The notes beneath the pieces are model-generated. The model worked only from the letters and a program-made list of their open reading frames with translations. It ran no database searches and was not told where the DNA came from. Both the position numbers and the translations under genes were made by a program. Below are positions 57,541 through 64,000 of a stretch of 64,000 nt of DNA, in pieces; the stretch's first letter is position 1, and the number at the start of each line of letters is the position of its first letter. Origin of the DNA: Serpens sp035497915 (lineage in GTDB: Bacteria > Pseudomonadota > Gammaproteobacteria > Pseudomonadales > Pseudomonadaceae); assembly GCF_035497915.1 (NCBI RefSeq), contig NZ_DATJCS010000005.1, positions 62,001 to 126,000 on the forward strand. The letters run 5' to 3'.

Positions 57541-58947
57541 ATGAGCGCTGTCATGACGCCCGCCGCTTTTACCGACTACAAGGTCGCCGACATCTCCCTG
57601 GCCGACTGGGGCCGCAAGGAACTGATCATCGCCGAGTCCGAAATGCCGGCACTGATGGGCCTGCGCCGCAAGTACGCCGCCTCCCAGCCGCTCAAGGGCG
57701 CGAAGATCCTCGGCTGCATCCACATGACCATCCAGACCGGCGTGCTGATCGAGACGCTGATCGCGCTGGGCGCCGAAGTGCGCTGGTCGTCCTGCAATAT
57801 CTTCTCCACCCAGGACCAGGCCGCTGCCGCCATCGCCGCCGCCGGCATCCCGGTGTTCGCCTGGAAGGGTGAGACCGAGGAGGAGTACGAATGGTGCATC
57901 GAGCAGACCATCCTCAAGGACGGCCAGCCGTGGGACGCCAACATGATCCTCGACGACGGCGGTGACCTGACCGAGATCCTGCACAAGAAGTACCCGCAGA
58001 TGCTGGAGAAGATCCACGGCATCACCGAGGAAACCACCACCGGCGTGCACCGCCTGCTGGACATGCTCAAGAACGGCACCCTGAAAGTCCCGGCGATCAA
58101 CGTCAACGACTCGGTGACCAAGAGCAAGAACGACAACAAGTACGGCTGCCGTCACAGCCTGAACGATGCCATCAAGCGCGGCACCGACCACCTGCTGTCC
58201 GGCAAGCAGGCGCTGGTGATCGGCTACGGCGACGTGGGCAAGGGCTCGGCGCAGTCGCTGCGTCAGGAAGGCATGATCGTCAAGGTCTCGGAAGTCGACC
58301 CGATCTGCGCCATGCAGGCCTGCATGGACGGCTTCGAACTGGTGTCCCCCTACAAGAACGGCCTGAATGACGGCAGCGACGCCTGCATCGACAGCGCGCT
58401 GCTCGGCAAGATCGACCTGATCGTCACCACCACCGGCAACACCAACGTGTGCGACGCCGGCATGCTCAAGGCGCTGAAAAAGCGCGCCGTGGTGTGCAAC
58501 ATCGGTCACTTCGACAACGAGATCGACACCGCCTTCATGCGCGCCAACTGGGGCTGGGAAGAAGTGAAGCCGCAGGTGCACAAGATCCACCGCACCGGCA
58601 AGACCGTCGACCCGACCAACGACGACTACCTGATCCTGCTGGCCGAAGGCCGCCTGGTGAACCTGGGCAACGCCACCGGCCACCCGAGCCGCATCATGGA
58701 CGGTTCCTTCGCCAACCAGGTGCTGGCGCAGATCTTCCTGTTCGAGCAGAAGTTCGCCGACCTGCCGGCCGCGAAGAAGGCCGAGCGCCTGACCGTGGAA
58801 GTGCTGCCCAAGAAGCTCGACGAGGAAGTGGCGCTGGAAATGGTCAAGGGCTTCGGCGGCGTGATCACCCAGCTGACCGCGAAGCAGGCCGAGTACATCG
58901 GCGTGAGCGTGGAAGGCCCGTTCAAGCCGGACAGCTACCGCTACTGA
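57541..58947 (+). CDS. ahcY: Adenosylhomocysteinase (SAH hydrolase)
   Basis: NAD-containing enzyme splitting SAH into adenosine and homocysteine. This relieves methyltransferase inhibition and feeds methionine resynthesis. The product is 468 residues, including the bacterial insertion. HMTIQTGVLIETLIALGAEV, DDGGDLTEILHKKYPQM and the NAD motif GYGDVGKGS at 228-236 are intact, with NIGHFDNEID and the C-terminal DSYRY. Controlled by the SAH riboswitch. metF follows in the same direction. Confidence 0.98.
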   Translation: MSAVMTPAAFTDYKVADISLADWGRKELIIAESEMPALMGLRRKYAASQPLKGAKILGCIHMTIQTGVLIETLIALGAEVRWSSCNIFSTQDQAAAAIAAAGIPVFAWKGETEEEYEWCIEQTILKDGQPWDANMILDDGGDLTEILHKKYPQMLEKIHGITEETTTGVHRLLDMLKNGTLKVPAINVNDSVTKSKNDNKYGCRHSLNDAIKRGTDHLLSGKQALVIGYGDVGKGSAQSLRQEGMIVKVSEVDPICAMQACMDGFELVSPYKNGLNDGSDACIDSALLGKIDLIVTTTGNTNVCDAGMLKALKKRAVVCNIGHFDNEIDTAFMRANWGWEEVKPQVHKIHRTGKTVDPTNDDYLILLAEGRLVNLGNATGHPSRIMDGSFANQVLAQIFLFEQKFADLPAAKKAERLTVEVLPKKLDEEVALEMVKGFGGVITQLTAKQAEYIGVSVEGPFKPDSYRY

Positions 58948-58950
58948 TTC

Positions 58951-59035
58951 CGTAGGGTGGAAAACGGCCAACGGCCTTTTCCACCTGCCGTTCCAAGGCG
59001 GTGGAAAAGCGCTGCGCGCGTTTTTCCACCCTACG
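58951..59035. repeat. CGTAGGGTGGAAAA-type composite inverted repeat
   Basis: The unit starts CGTAGGGTGGAAAAC and ends GTTTTTCCACCCTACG, complementary termini. Between them are two internal hairpins, GGTGGAAAACGGCC-side and GGTGGAAAAGCGC-side. It fills nearly the whole gap between ahcY and metF. It is a distinct family with one copy here. Transcripts crossing it would carry a large stem-loop. Confidence 0.8.
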
Positions 59036-59053
59036 CTCTGAAGGATTCATTCC

Positions 59054-59899
59054 ATGTCCCAGGAACGCCGCTACAGCTTCGAGTTCTTCCCCACGAAGAC
59101 CGAGGCCGGGCATGAAAAACTGCTCAACACCGCCCGACGCCTGGCCGAATACCAGCCGGACTTCTTCTCCTGCACCTATGGCGCCGGCGGTTCGACCCGC
59201 GACCGCACGCTGAACACCGTGCTGCAGCTGGACCGTGACGTGAAGGTGCCGACCGCGCCCCACCTGTCCTGTGTCGGCGACAGCAAGGCCGAGTTGCGCC
59301 AGTTGCTCGCCACCTACAAGGACAACGGCATCCGCCGCATCGTCGCCCTGCGCGGCGACCTGCCGTCCGGCATGGGTCTGGCCAGCGGCGAGCTGCGCTA
59401 CGCCAACGAGCTGGTGGAGTTCATTCGCGCCGAGACCGGCGACCACTTCCACATCGAGATCGCCGCCTACCCGGAAATGCATCCGCAGGCGCGCAATTTC
59501 GAGGACGACCTGAAGAACTTCGTGCGCAAGGCCCAGGCCGGCGCCGACAGCGCGATCACCCAGTATTTCTTCAACGCCGACAGCTATTTCCACTTCGTCG
59601 AGCGCGTGCGCAAGCTGGGCGTCGAGCTGCCGATCGTGCCGGGCATCATGCCGATCACCAACTACACCAGCCTGGCGCGCTTCTCCGACGCCTGCGGCGC
59701 GGAAATCCCGCGCTGGATCCGCAAGCAACTGGAAGCCTACGGCGACGACGTGGCCAGCATCCAGGCCTTCGGCGAGCAGGTGGTCAGCGAGATGTGCGAG
59801 AAGCTGCTGGCCGGCGGCGCGCCGGGCTTGCACTTCTACACCCTGAACCAGGCCGAGCCGAGCCTGGCGATCTGGAACAACCTCCAGCTGCCGCGCTGA
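59054..59899 (+). CDS. metF: 5,10-methylenetetrahydrofolate reductase
   Basis: FAD-dependent reductase supplying methyl-THF for methionine synthesis. The product is 281 residues. YSFEFFPTKTEAG carries the catalytic Glu region, SCTYGAGGSTRDRTL, ALRGDLPSGMG and AYPEMHPQA are conserved, as is TQYFFNADSYFHFV. The pairing with ahcY links homocysteine production to remethylation. A composite repeat separates the two genes, so co-transcription is uncertain. Confidence 0.97.
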   Translation: MSQERRYSFEFFPTKTEAGHEKLLNTARRLAEYQPDFFSCTYGAGGSTRDRTLNTVLQLDRDVKVPTAPHLSCVGDSKAELRQLLATYKDNGIRRIVALRGDLPSGMGLASGELRYANELVEFIRAETGDHFHIEIAAYPEMHPQARNFEDDLKNFVRKAQAGADSAITQYFFNADSYFHFVERVRKLGVELPIVPGIMPITNYTSLARFSDACGAEIPRWIRKQLEAYGDDVASIQAFGEQVVSEMCEKLLAGGAPGLHFYTLNQAEPSLAIWNNLQLPR

Positions 59900-59917
59900 G
59901 CCGCCGCGCGCGCTCCC

Positions 59918-60060
59918 TGTAGGGCCGGCTTTACGCCGGCCGACGGGGTCGCGGTTGCGCTCCGGGGGCCGGCTGGCGCCGGCCTTTGGGCCGGGATAAA
60001 CCCGGCCCAACAGGTTCAGGGGCGCATCACCCTGTGGGTTTTACGCCGGCCAGCAGGGCT
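59918..60060. repeat. Cluster of GGGCCGGC-type palindromic repeats
   Basis: Hairpins at 59918-59942 (GTAGGGCCGGCTTTACGCCGGC region), 59965-59983 (GGGGGCCGGCTGGCGCCGGCC) and 59989-60008 (GGCCGGGATAAACCCGGCC), then a truncated copy near 60033-60051 (CCTGTGGGTTTTACGCCGGCC). It appears to be a partly decayed multi-unit cluster. Confidence 0.78.
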
Positions 60061-60296
60061 GCACCCCGCGCCGTGGCTAACCCGCCACGGAACCCGCGCC
60101 CTGCGGCCCCGGTCAGAAAAAACGGCACCACAACCTTCCGCGCTGGTATACACTCCCCCGGTCCGCCCCGGCTCGCGCCCGGACCCCGACTCTCTTCATC
60201 GTCGGCAGTACCGGTCGGGATCGCCCCCCTCCCAAGGCGATTCATGCCAGGCGTCCTTTTCATCGGGCCTTGCCCCACATACAGACAGGATCACCC
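60061..60296 (+). other. Upstream region and long leader of rhlE
   Basis: A possible -10 TATACA (60147-60152) would give a leader of about 135-140 nt. Its -35 is poor. A long leader fits RNA-helicase genes, which are often autoregulated, but I recognise no specific element. No ORF is supported. Confidence 0.35.
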
Positions 60297-62153
60297 ATGT
60301 CCTTTGCTTCCCTCGGTCTCTCCGAGGCACTGGCCGGCGCCGTCGAGGCCGCTGGCTACGCCCAGCCCACTCCGGTGCAACAGCGGGCCATTCCCGCCGT
60401 GTTGCAAGGCCGCGACCTGATGGTCGCCGCCCAGACGGGCACCGGCAAAACCGGCGGTTTCGCACTGCCCGTACTCGAATTGCTGTTTCCGGGTGGTCAC
60501 CCGGACAAAGCCCATCGCCACGTCGCCAAGCAACCGCGCGTGCTGGTGCTGGCACCCACCCGTGAACTGGCCGCCCAGGTGCATGACAGCTTCAAGCTGT
60601 ATGCCCGCGACCTGCCGTTCAAGAGCGCCTGCGTATTCGGCGGCGTCGGCATGAATCCCCAGGTCCAGGCTCTGGCCAAGGGTCTGGACGTGCTGGTGGC
60701 CTGCCCGGGCCGTCTGCTCGACCTGGTCGGGCAGGGGGCCGTCGACCTGTCCCATGTGGAAATCCTCGTGCTCGACGAAGCCGACCGCATGCTCGACATG
60801 GGCTTCATCCACGACGTGAAGAAGGTCCTGGCCAAGCTGCCGGCCAAGCGCCAGAACCTGCTGTTCTCGGCGACTTTCTCCCAGGACATCATCGGCCTGG
60901 CCAGCAAGCTGCTGCACGAGCCCGAGCGCATCGAGGTGACGCCGCCGAACACCACCGTGGAGCGCATCGAACAGCGCGTCTACCGTGTGCCGGCGACCCA
61001 CAAGCGCGCGCTGCTGGCGCACCTGATCACGCTGGGCGCCTGGGAGCAGGTGCTGGTGTTCACCCGCACCAAGCACGGCGCCAACCGCCTGGCCGAATAC
61101 CTGGAAAAGCATGGCCTGTCGGCCGCCGCGATCCACGGCAACAAGAGCCAGAACGCGCGCACCAAGGCGCTGGCCGACTTCAAGGCCAATGCCATTCGCG
61201 TGATGGTGGCCACCGACATCGCCGCCCGTGGCCTGGACATCGACCAGCTGCCGCATGTGGTCAACTACGAGCTGCCCAACGTCGAGGAAGACTATGTGCA
61301 CCGCATCGGCCGTACCGGCCGGGCCGGGCGCAGCGGCGAGGCGATCTCGCTGGTCGCGCCGGACGAGGAGAAGCTGCTCAAGGGCATCGAGCGCCTGACC
61401 AAGCAGCGTATCCCTGATGGCGACCTGATGGGCTTCGACCTGGCCAGCCTGGAAGCGGAAGCGCCGGAAGTGCGCGAGCCCCGCCAGCCGCAGGGTCGTG
61501 GCGGTCGCCGCAACGAGAGCCGGGACGAGAAGTCCGGCGCCCGCGGCGAGAAGAAGCCGGCCCGCGCGGCAGGCGACAAGAAGCCTGGCGAGCGCGGTGG
61601 CGAGCAGAAGCCGTCCGCCGAGGGCGCCGGCAAGGGCCGCCGCACGCGTGGCGGTCAGGGTCGCGGCAAGCCCCAGCCAGCGGCCGGCGCGGCGATTCGC
61701 CCGGCATTGCCGCCGGATCGTGACCCGGAGGTGTTCCTCGACGACGAGATCGACAACTTCGGCAACCGCGTCGACTACGTACCTCCGGCCAACCAGGCCC
61801 AGAACGGTCGTGGCCGGCGTGGCGGTCAGGCCAATGCGGGTGGCAATCCCCGTCCGGCGCGCGGCGGTGCGGGTGCGAACGCCGGCGGCAAGCCGGCGGG
61901 CGGCCAGAATCGCAAGAAAGGTACTGGCGGTGGTCGCGGCAAGCCCCAGGGCAGCGGCCGCGTGCTGACGCCCAACGGCAGTAGCAACACCAACAACGAT
62001 TCGCCGTTGTCCGCCACGCCGCGTCGCTCCGAGCGCCAGCCGGTGATCATCCACAAGCACCGCGAGCGCCTGCCGAGCCTGGAACAGCTGGACGAGCTGC
62101 CCGACAACCGGCCGCGTGGCGAGAAGCCGGCGCTGCTGACGCGCAACCGCTGA
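60297..62153 (+). CDS. rhlE: DEAD-box RNA helicase RhlE
   Basis: A 618-residue ATP-dependent RNA helicase involved in RNA turnover and ribosome assembly, often important in the cold. The helicase core (1-375) shows the Q motif YAQPTPVQQRAIP, AQTGTGKT, PTRELAAQ, DEAD, SATFS, ATDIAARGLDID and HRIGRTGRAGR. The C-terminal ~230 residues form a basic, Gly/Arg/Lys-rich disordered tail (GRGGRRNESR, KKPARAAGDKKPGER, GGQNRKKGTGGGRG) expected to bind RNA. AGGA precedes the ATG at 60297. A terminator follows. Confidence 0.96.
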   Translation: MSFASLGLSEALAGAVEAAGYAQPTPVQQRAIPAVLQGRDLMVAAQTGTGKTGGFALPVLELLFPGGHPDKAHRHVAKQPRVLVLAPTRELAAQVHDSFKLYARDLPFKSACVFGGVGMNPQVQALAKGLDVLVACPGRLLDLVGQGAVDLSHVEILVLDEADRMLDMGFIHDVKKVLAKLPAKRQNLLFSATFSQDIIGLASKLLHEPERIEVTPPNTTVERIEQRVYRVPATHKRALLAHLITLGAWEQVLVFTRTKHGANRLAEYLEKHGLSAAAIHGNKSQNARTKALADFKANAIRVMVATDIAARGLDIDQLPHVVNYELPNVEEDYVHRIGRTGRAGRSGEAISLVAPDEEKLLKGIERLTKQRIPDGDLMGFDLASLEAEAPEVREPRQPQGRGGRRNESRDEKSGARGEKKPARAAGDKKPGERGGEQKPSAEGAGKGRRTRGGQGRGKPQPAAGAAIRPALPPDRDPEVFLDDEIDNFGNRVDYVPPANQAQNGRGRRGGQANAGGNPRPARGGAGANAGGKPAGGQNRKKGTGGGRGKPQGSGRVLTPNGSSNTNNDSPLSATPRRSERQPVIIHKHRERLPSLEQLDELPDNRPRGEKPALLTRNR

Positions 62154-62165
62154 GCCTGAACCAAC

Positions 62166-62196
62166 AAAGCCCCTGCACTGCAGGGGCTTTTGTTTT
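62166..62196 (+). terminator. Intrinsic terminator of rhlE
   Basis: Arms AAAGCCCCTGC/GCAGGGGCTTT with a 3-nt loop, then TGTTTT. It starts 12 nt after the rhlE stop. Confidence 0.92.
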
Positions 62197-62232
62197 GGCG
62201 TGTGGGTAACTTTGGCGGGCGGGTGGGTAACT

Positions 62233-62307
62233 GTAGGAGCGGCTTCAGCCGCGAAGCTTTTGGCTGTTCCTGCTGTTCCTGCTGATCGCGGCTGAAGCCG
62301 CTCCTAC
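62233..62307. repeat. REP pair, GTAGGAGCGGCTTCAGCCGCGA family
   Basis: Perfect inverted copies at 62233-62254 and 62286-62307. The 31-bp centre contains a short direct repeat TTCCTGCTG twice. It lies between the converging rhlE and yrfG genes. Confidence 0.9.
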
Positions 62308-62346
62308 CGGTTTGTGCAGGCCCTGTGAGGCGCGCCGTGCCCTACG

Positions 62347-63009
62347 CTACAACCCTTCCAATAGCACCCGGTAATCCTCCTGAGCGACGAACTCCCCGGT
62401 GTCCCGTTCACCCTGGCGGCTATCCGGCTGGCGCACCGCCAGCAGGTGGGCGATGCCGTAGGCGCGGGCGCTGCGCAGGATCGCCAGGCTGTCGTCGATG
62501 AACAGGCTGCGCGCCGGGTCGAAGCCGAAATCCGCCTGCAGGGCGTACCAGAACTGCGCGTCTTCCTTGGGGAAGCCGTAGTCATGTGAGCTGATCAACC
62601 GGTCGAAGTACGGTGCCAGCGCGACCCGCTCCAGTTTCAGCGACAGTGAATCGCGATGGGCGTTGGTGATCAGCGCCACGCGCTTGCCGGCCTGGCGCAG
62701 GGCGGCGAGGAAGGTGTCGGCATCCGGACGCAGGCTGATCAGGTGCGCCACCTCGCGCTTGAGTTCGACGATTGGCAGGTCCAGCTCGCGGCTCCAGAAA
62801 TCCAGGCAGTACCAGCTCAGCTGGCCGGCGTGGCGGGCGAACAGCGGCTGCAGCTCCATATCCGCCATGGCGCGGCTGATGCCGTGGCGTTCGGCGTAGC
62901 GCTGCGGCAGGTGTTCCAGCCAGAAATGGTTGTCGAAATGCAGGTCCAGCAGGGTGCCGTCCATGTCCAGCAGCACGGTATCGATGGTGTTCCAGGGCAG
63001 GATGGGCAT
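62347..63009 (-). CDS. yrfG: GMP/IMP nucleotidase YrfG (HAD hydrolase)
   Basis: HAD-superfamily phosphatase of 220 residues resembling E. coli YrfG, which dephosphorylates GMP and IMP. The nucleophile motif is LLDMDGTLLDL (Asp15, Asp17), with LITNAHRD, the Lys in SSHDYGFPKED and the metal motif LFIDDSLAIL. It is divergent from nudE, a conserved gammaproteobacterial pairing with nudE and cysQ. Confidence 0.9.
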   Translation of the reverse strand: MPILPWNTIDTVLLDMDGTLLDLHFDNHFWLEHLPQRYAERHGISRAMADMELQPLFARHAGQLSWYCLDFWSRELDLPIVELKREVAHLISLRPDADTFLAALRQAGKRVALITNAHRDSLSLKLERVALAPYFDRLISSHDYGFPKEDAQFWYALQADFGFDPARSLFIDDSLAILRSARAYGIAHLLAVRQPDSRQGERDTGEFVAQEDYRVLLEGL

Positions 63010-63094
63010 GGCGTCTCCGGGAAGCCACGATCTGTGGCGCGGTACGGCGGGAAAAGGCGGTTATGATACCTGCATGCCCGTTCCGGAGAATGCC

Positions 63095-63658
63095 ATGCGT
63101 GAGAAGCCCGCCGTGCTGGCCCGCGAGATCGTTGCTCGCAGCCGGCTGTTTGCCGTCGAGGAATTGCAGCTGCGTTTCAGCAATGGCGTAGAGCGCACCT
63201 ACGAGCGTCTGGTCGGCAAGGCCGGCTACGGCGCGGTGATGGTGGTGGCGATGGCGGATGCCGAACACGCGCTGCTGGTGGAGGAATACTGCGCCGGCAC
63301 CGACGACTACCAGCTGTCGCTGCCCAAGGGCCTGATCGAGCCCGGCGAGGAAGTGCTCGACGCCGCCAATCGCGAGCTCAAGGAGGAGGCCGGCTTCGGC
63401 GCCGAGCGCCTGGAGTACCTCACCGAACTGTCGCTGTCGCCCGGCTACATGAACCAGCGCATTCGCGTGGTGCTGGCCCGCGACCTCTACGAGGAACGCC
63501 TGCCGGGCGACGAACCCGAGCCAATGGCGGTGAGCCGCGTGAATCTGCGCGAGCTGTCGAGCCTGGTGGCACACCCGCAGTTCAGCGAAGGGCGCGCGCT
63601 GGCGGCGCTGTATCTGACGCGGGATCTGCTGATCCAGCGTGGGGAGCTGGTGCTGTGA
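63095..63658 (+). CDS. nudE: ADP compounds hydrolase NudE
   Basis: Nudix hydrolase of 187 residues acting on ADP-ribose, NADH, AMP-containing dinucleotides and similar. The Nudix box runs from Gly79 (GLIEPGEEVLDAANRELKEE then AGF) and fits GX5EX7REUXEEXGU. I chose the ATG at 63095, which has GGAG 6 nt upstream. An ATG at 63074 is only 7 nt from a TATGAT -10 (63062-63067), so it would fall at the transcript start. It overlaps cysQ by 4 nt. Confidence 0.93.
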   Translation: MREKPAVLAREIVARSRLFAVEELQLRFSNGVERTYERLVGKAGYGAVMVVAMADAEHALLVEEYCAGTDDYQLSLPKGLIEPGEEVLDAANRELKEEAGFGAERLEYLTELSLSPGYMNQRIRVVLARDLYEERLPGDEPEPMAVSRVNLRELSSLVAHPQFSEGRALAALYLTRDLLIQRGELVL

Positions 63659-64000
63659 GCGAATTGAATACTCAGGCCTTGCTGCCGGCGGTCATCGCGC
63701 TGGTCGAGCGTGCCGGCTCAGCCATCCTGCCGTTCTGGCGCCACGAGCTGACCGTACAGCACAAGGCGGATGATTCGCCGGTGACCGCCGCCGACCTGGC
63801 TGCCAACCGAGTGCTGGTCGAGGGGTTGACGGCGCTGACGCCGGAGATCCCGGTGCTCTCCGAGGAAAGCTGCGCGATTCCGCTCGCCGAGCGCGCCGGC
63901 TGGCGGCGCTGGTGGCTGGTGGACCCGCTGGATGGCACCAAGGAATTCATCGCCGGCAGCACCGAGTTCACCGTCAACGTGGCGCTGGTGGAGCAGGGGC
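63655..64000 (+). CDS. cysQ: 3'(2'),5'-bisphosphate nucleotidase CysQ (partial, 3' end outside window)
   Basis: Inositol-monophosphatase-fold enzyme removing the 3'-phosphate from PAP formed during sulfate assimilation. The first 115 residues are visible. They include KADDSPVTAADLAANRVLVE, the metal motif LSEES and WWLVDPLDGTKEFIAGSTEF. The GTG start at 63655 overlaps the nudE stop (GTGA). The gene runs off the right edge. Confidence 0.95.
   Translation, partial: MSELNTQALLPAVIALVERAGSAILPFWRHELTVQHKADDSPVTAADLAANRVLVEGLTALTPEIPVLSEESCAIPLAERAGWRRWWLVDPLDGTKEFIAGSTEFTVNVALVEQG

Noticed and set aside
1..64000. Prophage, integrative element, insertion sequence, tRNA or rRNA
   Set aside because: I looked for integrases, transposases, phage structural genes, tRNA-like cloverleaves and rRNA stretches and found none that I could support by eye.

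Overview
The window is a GC-rich gammaproteobacterial chromosome segment whose gene content and order point to Pseudomonas: coaBC-dut-algC-argB, rpmB-rpmG, kauB, lrp/dadA, pauR, a cytochrome c5, xpt, rph/yicC/gmk/rpoZ/spoT, exbBD-tonB, oxyR-recG, hup, rubredoxin genes, ubiCA, phoBR, ahcY-metF-rhlE and nudE-cysQ. From memory, blocks of this order match the P. aeruginosa chromosome, but several blocks that are apart there are joined here. I see no prophage, transposase, integrase, CRISPR array, rRNA or tRNA. This is mainly core genome, with strain-variable genes and many short palindromic repeats between the blocks.

Layout. 1-5 kb: arginine synthesis (partial argB), the sugar phosphomutase algC, dut, coaBC, radC and ribosomal proteins L28/L33. 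5-17 kb: a flavin-dependent 2-hydroxyacid dehydrogenase, the polyamine catabolic dehydrogenase kauB, a cardiolipin-synthase-like lipoprotein, an AraC regulator facing a TPR protein, a PuuB-like oxidase, lrp facing dadA, a RidA homologue and the polyamine repressor pauR. 17-23 kb: cytochrome c5, xpt, a 1-Cys peroxiredoxin (lsfA), and a five-gene E. coli-type cytochrome bd operon (cydP-cydA-cydB-cydX-ybgE). 23-28 kb: RNA and nucleotide metabolism plus the stringent response (rph, yicC, gmk, rpoZ, spoT). 28-39 kb: SDR protein, exbB-exbD-tonB, oxyR-recG, a YbaK-like/HDOD fusion, HU, rubredoxin and its reductase. 39-46 kb: ubiC-ubiA, phoB-phoR with a Pho box, a CorC-type transporter and ligB. 46-57 kb, the most variable part: YccS-like transporter, NfeD protease-slipin-alanine dehydrogenase, a chemoreceptor, an MFS exporter and two small secreted or heme proteins. 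57-64 kb: ahcY behind an SAH riboswitch, metF, rhlE, yrfG, nudE and the start of cysQ.

How the genes work together. AhcY and MetF belong to the methyl cycle, and the riboswitch lets accumulated SAH raise AhcY. KauB, the PuuB-like oxidase and PauR form parts of gamma-glutamyl-polyamine catabolism; a PuuR-box-like motif occurs before both kauB and pauR. DadA lacks the usual neighbouring dadX racemase, while an alanine dehydrogenase sits elsewhere in the window. ExbB-ExbD-TonB energise outer-membrane import next to the peroxide regulator OxyR. PhoB-PhoR is preceded by its own Pho box.

The most unusual feature is the repeat landscape. At least four families of palindromic repeats occupy most longer gaps. 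One region is a three-copy tandem array with a period of about 96 bp. In three genes (the SDR gene, ligB and ald) the stop codon lies inside a repeat. I did not find a clearly new multi-gene system. The best leads are the repeat-donated stop codons, the candidate Hfq/Crc site before the HU gene, the PauR-like motif pair and several unassigned operator-like palindromes.
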